From Microbacterium sp. No. 7 (GTDB taxonomy: Bacteria; Actinomycetota; Actinomycetes; Actinomycetales; Microbacteriaceae): a stretch of 64,000 bases of DNA. Shown piece by piece: positions 41,544 to 49,478 of the stretch (positions are counted from its first letter, which is position 1; every line of letters starts with the position of its first letter). The notes beneath the pieces are model-generated. The model ran no database searches and was not told the origin of the DNA. It worked only from the letters and a program-made list of their open reading frames with translations. The translations under genes and the position numbers were made by a program. The stretch lies in the NCBI RefSeq assembly GCF_001314225.1, contig NZ_CP012697.1, positions 1,054,001 through 1,118,000 on the forward strand. The letters are read 5' to 3'.

Positions 41544-42902
41544 ATGAGCACCGAGCTCGTCGTCGGCATCGCTATCGTCCTGCTCCTCGTCCTGCTCGCG
41601 ATCGAGGTCCCCGTCCCGTTCGCGCTCGCGGGGTCGGGCGCCGCGGGCCTCATCCTGCTGAGCTCGGTGCAGCTCGCCGGCACGACGCTGGCGTCCGCGC
41701 CCTGGAACGCGGTCGGGCACTACACGCTGTCGATCATCCCGCTGTACATCCTGCTCGGCATGTTCGCCGTGCACGGCAAGCTCGCCGAGCGCGTCTACGG
41801 CATGGGCGCCACCGCCCTGCGGTTCCTGCCCGGCGGCCTCGGCATCGCCACGGTCGCGGCGTGCACCGGGTTCGCCGCCGTCTCGGGCTCCAGCCTCGCG
41901 ACGGCCGCGAGCCTCGGCAAGATCTCGATCGGCGAGATGCGTCGCGTCGGCTACAAGGCGTCGTTCGCGTCGGGCATCGTCGCGATCGGCGGCACCCTCG
42001 GCATCCTCATCCCGCCGAGCGTCGCGATGGTCATGTACGGCATCGTCGCCCGCGAGTCGATCGGCCAGCTGCTCGCCGCCGGCATCGTCCCGGGTGTGCT
42101 CTCGGCGGTCGCGTACGCGGTCTACATCTTCTTCGTGGCCGGCCGCAACATCGTCCCGCCCGAGAAGGGCCTCGCCGAGGCCGTGCACGCGGCGGCGGGT
42201 CGCGAGGGCGAGGTGCCCGATCGCACGCGGATGCCGAAGGGCGGCGTGCGCGCGCTGCTGTGGCTCGCGGCGATCTTCGCCGTCATCCTCGCGGGCATGT
42301 TCACGGGCTTCGTGACCGTGACCGAGTCGGCCGCCATCGGCGCGCTCGTCGCCCTCGTCATGCTGTTCTTCGAGAACGTGCGCGACGGCATCAAGCGGGT
42401 GTGGGACCTCGCCCGCGAGGCGGCCCGGGAGTCGGCGTCGGTCTCGGCGATGGCGCTCATGCTGCTCATCGGCGCGGGGGTCTTCTCGACCTTCCTCGTG
42501 CAGTCGCGGCTGCCCTACAAGCTCGCGGGCTGGATCGGCGAGCTCTCGGTGCCGCCGATCGTCGTGGTGATCATCATCCTGCTGATCCTCATCCCGCTCG
42601 GCATGTTCCTCGACTCGCTGTCGGTGATCATCATCGTCGTGCCGCTCGTGCATCCGATCGTGACCGAGCTCGGCTTCAGCGGCGTGTGGTTCGCGGTGCT
42701 GTTCGTGATGCTGCTCGAGATCGGCCTCGTGACACCGCCCGTGGGCATGAACACGTTCGTCGTCGCGGCCGCCGCCAAGCTGCCGCTGGGCACCGTGTTC
42801 AAGGGCGTCACGCCGTTCCTCATCCCCGCCTTCGTCATGGTCGCCCTCGTGCTGATCTTCCCCGACCTGGCGCTGTGGCTGCCTTCCTTCTCCGCCGGAT
42901 GA
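41544..42902 (+). CDS. dctM: TRAP transporter large permease (DctM type)
   Basis: 452 residues, about 12 membrane helices. GFAAVSGSSLATAASLGKISIGEM and GGTLGILIPPSVAMVMYGIVA are the conserved DctM blocks, repeated in the second half (LGMFLDSLSVIIIVVPL and GLVTPPVGMN). GAGGGAGGCG lies 4-5 nt before the ATG; a start at 41523 is less likely. Followed after 45 bp by an SDR. Confidence 0.92.
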   Translation: MSTELVVGIAIVLLLVLLAIEVPVPFALAGSGAAGLILLSSVQLAGTTLASAPWNAVGHYTLSIIPLYILLGMFAVHGKLAERVYGMGATALRFLPGGLGIATVAACTGFAAVSGSSLATAASLGKISIGEMRRVGYKASFASGIVAIGGTLGILIPPSVAMVMYGIVARESIGQLLAAGIVPGVLSAVAYAVYIFFVAGRNIVPPEKGLAEAVHAAAGREGEVPDRTRMPKGGVRALLWLAAIFAVILAGMFTGFVTVTESAAIGALVALVMLFFENVRDGIKRVWDLAREAARESASVSAMALMLLIGAGVFSTFLVQSRLPYKLAGWIGELSVPPIVVVIIILLILIPLGMFLDSLSVIIIVVPLVHPIVTELGFSGVWFAVLFVMLLEIGLVTPPVGMNTFVVAAAAKLPLGTVFKGVTPFLIPAFVMVALVLIFPDLALWLPSFSAG

Positions 42903-42947
42903 TCTCCGACGCGGAGCCCCTGATCGTCGCAAGAAAGGATCGAATGC

Positions 42948-43727
42948 ATGTCTGACAACACCTTCCAAGGGGTCGCCGTCGTCACGGGCGGAGCCTCGGG
43001 CATGGGCCGAGCGACCGCGCTGCGCCTCGCCAAGGCGGGGGCGAGCCTCGTGCTGGCCGATCTCAACGAGGAGGGACTCGCCGAGACCGTGGGCCTGCTC
43101 GACGGGGCCGCGGGCGAGGTGCGCACGGTCGCGGGCAACCTCGCCGACGAGGACGTCGTGAAGGAGATCTTCACCGTCGCGCAGGGCCTCGGACCGGTGA
43201 CCGGCGTCGCCAACATCGCGGGTGTCAACGTGCGCAAGTCGCTCGCGAACACGACGCTCGAGGACTGGCGCTTCGCGCTCGACGTCAACCTCACCAGCAC
43301 CTTCCTCGTGTGCCGCGAGGCCGCGCCGGTGCTCGAGGAGGGCGGCGCGATCGTCAACGTGTCGTCGCTCAGCGGCATCCGCGGCATCGGCTACCCGAGC
43401 TACTGCGCGGCCAAGGGCGGGGTCGTCGCGCTGACGACGATGCTCGCGACCGAGCTCGCGCCGAGGATCCGCGTCAACGGCATCGCCCCCGGCCCGACCC
43501 AGACGCCGTTCGTCGGCGCGCTCAACGAGGTCGCGGAGCAGGGCTTCGCGCAGACCTCGCTGCTCAAGCGCTGGGCCACGCCCGACGAGATGGCCTCGGT
43601 CATCGAGTTCCTGCTCGGCCCCGCGTCGTCGTACGTGACCGGTCAGATCATCGCCGTCGACGGCGGCATCAGCACCACGGTCAACCTCGTGGGCCAGGAC
43701 GCCTACATGGGGCTGGGCAAGAAGTGA
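42948..43727 (+). CDS. SDR-family oxidoreductase in the TRAP operon
   Basis: 259 residues. GGASGMG near residue 13, an NIAG variant of the NNAG motif near 87, Ser in NVSSLSG, and SYCAAKGG with Tyr-Lys near 146-150. Asp in LADLNE suggests NAD preference. Encoded between the TRAP permease and an ALDH, it probably begins catabolism of the imported hydroxy acid. Confidence 0.88.
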   Translation: MSDNTFQGVAVVTGGASGMGRATALRLAKAGASLVLADLNEEGLAETVGLLDGAAGEVRTVAGNLADEDVVKEIFTVAQGLGPVTGVANIAGVNVRKSLANTTLEDWRFALDVNLTSTFLVCREAAPVLEEGGAIVNVSSLSGIRGIGYPSYCAAKGGVVALTTMLATELAPRIRVNGIAPGPTQTPFVGALNEVAEQGFAQTSLLKRWATPDEMASVIEFLLGPASSYVTGQIIAVDGGISTTVNLVGQDAYMGLGKK

Positions 43728-43760
43728 GCGGCGCCCGAGCCGCAGGAAAGGAAGAGCAGG

Positions 43761-45221
43761 ATGACTGACCTGTACGCTCCCGTGGAGCAGTACGTCAACG
43801 GAAGATGGGTCGCGGGCGACGGCGAGGAGATCGTCTCGATCAGCCCCGTGACGGGACGCCCGCTCGGCACGAGCCGCTCGGCGTCGGCGGCGCAGGTGCA
43901 GCACGCGCTCACCGCCGCCCGCGAGGCCTTCGACGGCGGCGAGTGGTCGAAGCTCGGTCCGAAGGAGCGGTCGGTGCTGCTGCACCGCCTCGCCGACCTC
44001 ATCGAGCGCGACCGCGAGAAGTTCATCCAGCTCGTGGCCGCCGAGGTCGGCGCGCCGATCTCGAGCGCCGCGCTGCACGTCGACCAGCCGGCGACCTTCT
44101 TCCGCTGGTACGCCGAGGCCGCCGAGCGCGGCCCGAAGGACGGCTACGAGCAGCCCATGGGCCTGCACCACGACCCGATCACCTCGGACAGCATGCTGCT
44201 GCGCGAGCCGGTCGGCGTCGTCGGCGCGATCACGGCGTTCAACGTGCCCGTCATGCTCGCGGCATGGAAGCTCGGCCCCGCCCTCGCCTCGGGCTGCTCG
44301 GCGGTGCTGCTCTCGTCGCCGAAGGCGATCCTCACGACGCGCGCCGTCGTGCGCCTGATCGAGGAGGCCGGCTTCCCGGCCGGCGCCGTCAACTTCGTGT
44401 TCGGCCCGCCCGCGGTCACCGAGCAGGTCGTCTCGGCCCCCGAGGTCGACCTGGTCACCTTCACGGGCTCGGCGGCGGTCGGCAGCCACATCATGGCGCT
44501 CGCGGCACCCACGCTGAAGAAGGTCGTGCTCGAGCTCGGCGGCAAGTCGCCGAACATCATCCTGCCCGGCACCGACATCGCCTCGACGGTGCAGGCCTCG
44601 GCGCTGCGCTTCTGCCGCAACACGGGCCAGGCCTGTGGCGCGACGACGCGCACGCTCGTGCCGCGCGCCGACTACGACCAGTTCGCCGAGGAGACCGCGC
44701 GCTTCCTGGAGGGCATGACGATCGGCGACCCGCTCGACCCGAAGACGCTGCTCGGCCCGCTCATCACGGATGAGCACGTCACGCGCGTCGAGGGCTTCCT
44801 CGAGCGTGCCGTGCAGGCCGGCGCGACGATCGCCACCGGCGGCCGCCGTCCCTCCGACCTGGAGGGCTTCTTCCTGCAGCCGACCCTCGTGACGAACCTC
44901 ACCAACTCGTTCGAGATCGCGCAGGAGGAGCTGTTCGCGCCCGTCGGCACCGTGATCGCCTACGACGACGTCGACGAGGCCGGACGCATCGCGAACGACA
45001 TCAAGTACCACCTGAACGCCAACGTGTGGGGCCCCACGCCCGACGCGATCGCGTTCGCCCGGCGCATCCGCTCGGGCACCGTCACGATCAACGGCGGCGG
45101 CGGCTTCCGCACCGACGTGCCCTGGGGCGGCCCCGGCTACTCGGGCATCGGCCGCGAGAACGGCGAGGAGGGCTTCCGCGAGTTCTTCGAGGTCAAGCAC
45201 GTGCAGTGGCCCGTGCGCTGA
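43761..45221 (+). CDS. aldehyde dehydrogenase family protein with FN in place of WN
   Basis: 486 residues. VGAITAFNVPVMLA holds the oxyanion Asn but with Phe where most ALDHs have Trp (PWN). Other motifs are normal: FTGSAAVGSHI, LELGGKSP and catalytic Cys in NTGQACGATTR. AGGAAAGGAAGAGC precedes the ATG. Last gene of the TRAP operon; it may oxidise the aldehyde made by the preceding SDR. Confidence 0.9.
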   Translation: MTDLYAPVEQYVNGRWVAGDGEEIVSISPVTGRPLGTSRSASAAQVQHALTAAREAFDGGEWSKLGPKERSVLLHRLADLIERDREKFIQLVAAEVGAPISSAALHVDQPATFFRWYAEAAERGPKDGYEQPMGLHHDPITSDSMLLREPVGVVGAITAFNVPVMLAAWKLGPALASGCSAVLLSSPKAILTTRAVVRLIEEAGFPAGAVNFVFGPPAVTEQVVSAPEVDLVTFTGSAAVGSHIMALAAPTLKKVVLELGGKSPNIILPGTDIASTVQASALRFCRNTGQACGATTRTLVPRADYDQFAEETARFLEGMTIGDPLDPKTLLGPLITDEHVTRVEGFLERAVQAGATIATGGRRPSDLEGFFLQPTLVTNLTNSFEIAQEELFAPVGTVIAYDDVDEAGRIANDIKYHLNANVWGPTPDAIAFARRIRSGTVTINGGGGFRTDVPWGGPGYSGIGRENGEEGFREFFEVKHVQWPVR

Positions 45222-45249
45222 CGCGCTGACGTGCGCTCCTGAGCACGTG

Positions 45250-45288
45250 CGGAGGGGCTGGACCGGTGCGACCGGTCCAGCCCCTCCG
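45250..45288. terminator. 18-bp perfect hairpin between convergent ALDH and epimerase genes
   Basis: Perfect 18-bp stem (45250-45267 with 45271-45288) with a 3-nt loop, 28 bp after the ALDH stop and 26 bp before the end of the convergent gene. Confidence 0.7.
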
Positions 45289-45314
45289 TCGTCCGTGCCT
45301 CGGAGGCACGGGGA

Positions 45315-46454
45315 TCAGCTCCGCCGGAGCAGGGCCCATCCCTCGGCGCCCTCGTCGAAGCCGGGCGCGTAGCGCACCCCGAGCACGCCCTCGGCCTCGA
45401 TCGCCGCAGCCAGCGGAGCGAGGCTCGCCCTCGCCTGGAGCCACGCGTCGATGAGCGCGTCCTCGCCGGCGTAGTCGAAGCGATCCCCCATGTCGACGGA
45501 GTCGTCGGCCGGCGGGTTGTGCAGCAGCCAGCGGGCCGTCTCCGCGAGCGCCTGCTCGACGGGCACGGCATCGCGATAACCGAGCCGGTGGATCGCCTTG
45601 TCCATCGGGAACAGCCGGTGATGCGTGTCGTTCATGCTGAGCAGCGGGCGCGAGACGTGCGAGAGATCGGCGGGCATGTCGATGAACTCGAACTCGTGGT
45701 CGAGCGCCTCTCCGACGATCGTCGCCCACTGGCGCAGAGTGGGCGTCCATTCGTCGCACACGTTGTAGACGCCGTGATTCGCGTTGTCGGGCTGGTCGAC
45801 GGCGCACAGCAGCGCCTCGGCCGCGTTGCCCGAGTACGCGATGGTGAGGAGCGTGGCGCCGCCGTCGGGCAGGATCAGGCGCTTGCGGCCGTCGAGCACG
45901 CGACGCACGAGAAGCCATTCCCGCGCCATGAGCTGCCGGGGCCCGTAGATGACGGGGAAGCGGAAGTGGAAGGCCTCGGGATGCGCGGCGAAGACCGCGT
46001 CCTCGCTGCGCACGATGTGCTGGATCTTCCTGTTGCCCTCGGTGGCCGAGGAGCGCTCGCCGGACTCGCGGCCGGGGACCTTGAGCCCGCCGGTGGGCTG
46101 GCCCCCGGGGTCGCCGAAGCCCTTGTGCGCGGGGAAGCCGCCCACGCTGACGAACCGCCCGACCCGGCCCTTGAGGAGCGGGGCGAGGTCGCGCAGCCGG
46201 CCGTACATCACGACGGCGACGTCGAACTCGCGGTCGCCGAGCGCTTCGAGCACGCGCTCGCGATCGAAGGGGTCGGTGTGGATGTGCTCGATGTCCGCGG
46301 GATTGGACGGCTCCTCGTGCCGGCCGGTGTGCATCATCGACACGCGGTATCCGCGCTCCACCAGGCCCCGGATGACGTGAGGGCCGCTGGGGCCGGTCCC
46401 TCCGACCACCAGAGCGGTGCGTTGTATGTCCGTCGTCCGATCGTTGCGGGACAC
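45315..46454 (-). CDS. NAD-dependent epimerase/dehydratase-like protein (atypical extended SDR)
   Basis: 379 residues. The N-terminus has VVGGTGPSGPHVIRGL, a TGxxGxxG-like nucleotide motif near residue 18, and MMHTGRHEE after beta-2, where Arg could bind NADP phosphate. The standard YxxxK is not obvious in the middle region; FRFPVIYGPRQ and the GNAAEALL segment resemble extended SDRs of the isoflavone-reductase/CSP41 kind. Start preceded by AAGGAG about 9 nt away. Divergent from an ALDH gene, sharing an AT-rich island at 46491-46510. Function unknown. Confidence 0.75.
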   Translation of the reverse strand: MSRNDRTTDIQRTALVVGGTGPSGPHVIRGLVERGYRVSMMHTGRHEEPSNPADIEHIHTDPFDRERVLEALGDREFDVAVVMYGRLRDLAPLLKGRVGRFVSVGGFPAHKGFGDPGGQPTGGLKVPGRESGERSSATEGNRKIQHIVRSEDAVFAAHPEAFHFRFPVIYGPRQLMAREWLLVRRVLDGRKRLILPDGGATLLTIAYSGNAAEALLCAVDQPDNANHGVYNVCDEWTPTLRQWATIVGEALDHEFEFIDMPADLSHVSRPLLSMNDTHHRLFPMDKAIHRLGYRDAVPVEQALAETARWLLHNPPADDSVDMGDRFDYAGEDALIDAWLQARASLAPLAAAIEAEGVLGVRYAPGFDEGAEGWALLRRS

Positions 46455-46490
46455 GTGGGGACTCCTTCGTCGTAGGGATGAGGAACGGCC

Positions 46491-46508
46491 TATTTGTTAT
46501 ACTAAATA
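46491..46508. promoter_or_regulatory. AT-rich divergent promoter island
   Basis: TATTTGTTATACTAAATA has 5-bp outer arms (46491-46495 and 46504-46508) and includes a TATACT -10 at 46498-46503 for the plus-strand ALDH. The TTGTTATACTAA core resembles the TTGTATA-like cores of other islands here. Confidence 0.45.
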
Positions 46509-46556
46509 ATAGACGGTTCGTGTCGATCCGCCGACGAACACGAGGTGAGGACTGCA

Positions 46557-48032
46557 ATGACGCACTCAAGACTGAATCTGCTGAACGAGCCCGGAAAGCT
46601 GCTCATCGACGGCCAATGGGTGCCGGCCGCATCGGGCGAGGTCTTCGACGTCTACGACCCCGGCAAGGGCACCGTGCTGGGCCAGGCCGCCCTCGGCGCC
46701 CCCGAAGACGTGGATGCCGCGGTGCAGGCCGCGCGCCGGGCGTTCGACGAGCGTCGCTGGTACGGCCTCGCCAACACGACCCGCCGCGACGTGCTGTGGC
46801 GGGTGGGCACGCTGATCGAGGAGAACCTCGACGAGCTCGCAGAGCTGGAGAGCCTGAACCAGGGCGGGCCCGTCCCCGAGATCCGCGCCTTCGTGGGGCA
46901 GGTCGCGGCGCAGTTCAAGTACATCGCCGGCATCGCCGACAAGATCCACGGCCGCACGATCGACATCGGGCCCGACGCGGGCAGGCTCGCGGCGTACACC
47001 GTCAAGGAGCCGGTCGGCGCGGTCGGTCTCATCGTCCCCTGGAACGCGCCGCTGCTGGCCGCCGCCCAGAAGGTGGCCCCGGCCCTGGCCGCCGGATGCA
47101 CGCTCGTGCTCAAGCCCTCGGAGGAGACGCCGCTCACCACGCTCCTGCTCGGCGAGATCCTGCAGGAGGCCGGGGTGCCGGACGGCGTCGTGAACATCGT
47201 CACCGGCTACGGCGTGCCCGTCGGGTCGTCGATCTCGAGCCACCCCGACCTCGACATGGTCGGGTTCACGGGGTCGTCCGAGGTGGGCCGCCTGCTCGTG
47301 GAGGCCTCCGCGAAGTCGAACCTGAAGAAGCTGCAGCTCGAGCTCGGCGGCAAGTCGCCGCAGGTCGTGCTGGACAGCGCGAACCTCGACGAGGCCATTC
47401 CCGCGCTCGCGAAGGCGGGCTTCCGCAACGCCGGTCAGATCTGCAGCGCCGGCACCCGGCTCTTCGTGCAGCGGTCGGTCTACGACCGGGTCGTCAGCGG
47501 CATCGCCGACATCGCGAACGGCATCCACGTGGGCTATCGCACCGATCCGGTGGCCGAGATCGGCCCGCTCATCTCGCAGAAGCAGCTCACGCGCGTGACG
47601 GGATACGTCGAGAGCGGCATCCGGAGCGGCGGCGAGATCGTCGCGGGCGGTCAGCGCCTCGGCGACGAGGGCTACTTCTTCGCCCCGACGGTGATCACGG
47701 GGATCAAGAACTCCGACCCGATGATGCAGGAGGAGATCTTCGGGCCCGTGCTCGGGATCGTGCCCTTCGACGACGTGGAAGAGGGCATCGCCCTGGCCAA
47801 CGACACCGAGTACGGGCTGGCGGCCACGGTCTGGACCCGCGACATCGGCCTCGGCAGCCGCGTGGCGCGCCGGCTGCGCGCCGGATCGGTCGGCATCAAC
47901 GTGCACCGCGGCGGTGGCGTGATGGTGCCGTCCGGCGGGTACAAGCTCTCCGGCTGGGGCCGCGAGAACGGCGTCGAGGCGGTCGAGGACTACCTGGAGA
48001 CCAAGGCGATCGTCACGATGCTGGATCGATAG
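46557..48032 (+). CDS. aldehyde dehydrogenase family protein
   Basis: 491 residues. VPWNAPLLAA, FTGSSEVGRLL, LELGGKSPQ and catalytic Cys in NAGQICSAGTR are intact, with EEIFGPVL near the C-terminus. The ATG at 46557 has GAGGTGAGG about 8 nt upstream; a GTG at 46545 lies within that ribosome site. It stands between the divergent epimerase-like gene and the convergent AraC gene, 25 bp away. Confidence 0.92.
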   Translation: MTHSRLNLLNEPGKLLIDGQWVPAASGEVFDVYDPGKGTVLGQAALGAPEDVDAAVQAARRAFDERRWYGLANTTRRDVLWRVGTLIEENLDELAELESLNQGGPVPEIRAFVGQVAAQFKYIAGIADKIHGRTIDIGPDAGRLAAYTVKEPVGAVGLIVPWNAPLLAAAQKVAPALAAGCTLVLKPSEETPLTTLLLGEILQEAGVPDGVVNIVTGYGVPVGSSISSHPDLDMVGFTGSSEVGRLLVEASAKSNLKKLQLELGGKSPQVVLDSANLDEAIPALAKAGFRNAGQICSAGTRLFVQRSVYDRVVSGIADIANGIHVGYRTDPVAEIGPLISQKQLTRVTGYVESGIRSGGEIVAGGQRLGDEGYFFAPTVITGIKNSDPMMQEEIFGPVLGIVPFDDVEEGIALANDTEYGLAATVWTRDIGLGSRVARRLRAGSVGINVHRGGGVMVPSGGYKLSGWGRENGVEAVEDYLETKAIVTMLDR

Positions 48033-48057
48033 CCGCTGCGCGCACCCCGAGGCGGGA

Positions 48058-49032
48058 TCACGCGCGGGTTCGGAGCGTCTCCGACGGGGACACTCCGAAC
48101 CGCGCGCGATACTGCGCGGCGAAGCGCCCGAGGTGATAGAAGTGCCAGCGCACCGCGATCTCGCTGACCGTGCCCGCGCGCAGGACGAGGTCGCGGTGCG
48201 CGCGGTCGAGCCGCACGCCGCGCAGGTACTCGGTCGGCGAGACGCCCATCTCGCGGCGGAAGCCCACCTGCAGCGCACGCACGCTCATGCCCGTCGCGGC
48301 CGACAGGTCGGCGAGGGCGATGTCGTCGCCCGCGTGCTCGTCGAGGTAGGCGACGGCGTCCTTGACCCGCTCCCGCGCCGTGCGGCCGGCCGGGGCCTCC
48401 AGCAGGCCCGAGAGCCGGTTGGGCACGGTCATGAGCACCTGGGTCATGAGGGACGACTCGAACTCGTGCAGGGCGACGGGGATGCTCGCGATGCCGTCCT
48501 CGCGTGACAGCTCGGCGTGCAGGAAGCGCGTCATCGACAGCACGGTCTGGCCGCGCGGGCTGCTCAGATCGAAGGTGAGGTCGAAGCCGATGTCGCCGTC
48601 GACGGGCGCACCGACCAGCCGGGCGGCGTGCGCCTCGAGCCGCGCCTTCGACAGGCTCAGGTGATACTGCTCCGACTCCGCGGTCCAGTGCAGCAGGAGC
48701 GGCGCGTGCGGGCTGAAGGCGGCGCCCCGGCTCGCCCCCGAGAAGCTGCGGCGCACGCCGCCCTGCGACACGACGCTGTCGCCGCGCACGGGGAAGTTCA
48801 GGTGATAGCGGCGCTCCATCGGCGCGGCCATGATCGTCACCGCGGTGCCGTAGGACATCACGCCGGTGGCGAGCGTGTCGGTCGCCGCGACGTTGAGGTG
48901 GAAGTCGAGGGCGTGCGAGTCGCTCAGCTGCACCTCGTGCGGAACGAACGCCTCGGTGGCGCGCACGTGCGCCGTGTCCCGGTCGGACGTGTGGTTCTCC
49001 AGCCGCGTGACGGTCTCGAAGATCCCTCGCAC
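48058..49032 (-). CDS. AraC-family transcriptional regulator
   Basis: 324 residues. The C-terminal 100 residues carry two helix-turn-helix units (DDIALADLSAATGMSVRALQVGF and GTVSEIAVRWHFYHLGRFAAQYRARFG). The N-terminal 200 residues resemble the AraC-binding-like (cupin-type) sensor domain. The GTG at 49032 is chosen because GGAGGTGATC, a near-perfect ribosome site, lies 3-8 nt upstream; an upstream ATG extension has none. Divergent from the HyuAB operon and so its likely regulator, with an AT-rich site at 49076-49092. Confidence 0.87.
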   Translation of the reverse strand: MRGIFETVTRLENHTSDRDTAHVRATEAFVPHEVQLSDSHALDFHLNVAATDTLATGVMSYGTAVTIMAAPMERRYHLNFPVRGDSVVSQGGVRRSFSGASRGAAFSPHAPLLLHWTAESEQYHLSLSKARLEAHAARLVGAPVDGDIGFDLTFDLSSPRGQTVLSMTRFLHAELSREDGIASIPVALHEFESSLMTQVLMTVPNRLSGLLEAPAGRTARERVKDAVAYLDEHAGDDIALADLSAATGMSVRALQVGFRREMGVSPTEYLRGVRLDRAHRDLVLRAGTVSEIAVRWHFYHLGRFAAQYRARFGVSPSETLRTRA

Positions 49033-49244
49033 GATGATCACCTCCGCGGCGGTCGACACCGACTGCCAAGCCTGATAATGCACAAAATAGCATGCCTGTC
49101 CCTGCGCGCACAGGGGGCTGCGCGAATCGGACGGAGACGTGCGTTTACCGGATGTCGCGGGCCCGTGCGCCCTGCCTACTCTCATTCCGGCACCGTGCAG
49201 AGGCGGGGCCGTCACAGGTCATCAGGAGTGCGAGGAGGCACCGG

Positions 49245-49478
49245 ATGAAGGGGAGCTTCGAGGTCGCGACACCCCAGCAGGTGGAGCGCCGAGCAGTGGA
49301 GGGCACGTGTCCCGCGTGCGGAGCGGAGGCGCTGGCCGCCTACCCGGTCTGCACCGAGGGCGGCTGGTTCGACGTGGTCAAGTGCCAGGAGTGCCTGCAC
49401 TCCGTGTCGCGCGAGCGCGGACCGCTGCTCGGACCGATCGTCCTGCTCATCGATGTCATGAAGGGAGGCTCCGCATGA
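49245..49478 (+). CDS. small zinc-ribbon protein coupled to HyuA
   Basis: 77 residues. Two CxxC knuckles, Cys22/Cys25 (CPAC) and Cys47/Cys50 (CQEC), with a further Cys36, suggest a zinc ribbon. GAGGAGG lies 7 nt before the ATG, and the stop overlaps the hyuA ATG by ATGA, so it is a genuine, coupled gene. Acetone- and acetophenone-carboxylase operons also have a small extra subunit beside HyuA/HyuB-like subunits; I infer a similar structural or regulatory partner here. No homologue is named with certainty. Confidence 0.75.
   Translation: MKGSFEVATPQQVERRAVEGTCPACGAEALAAYPVCTEGGWFDVVKCQECLHSVSRERGPLLGPIVLLIDVMKGGSA

Noticed and set aside
40941..45200. 1419-codon open frame on the minus strand across the TRAP, SDR and ALDH genes
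   Set aside because: It is antisense to six well-supported genes, has Arg/His/Asp-rich composition typical of reverse-frame reading of GC-rich codons, and shows no domain.
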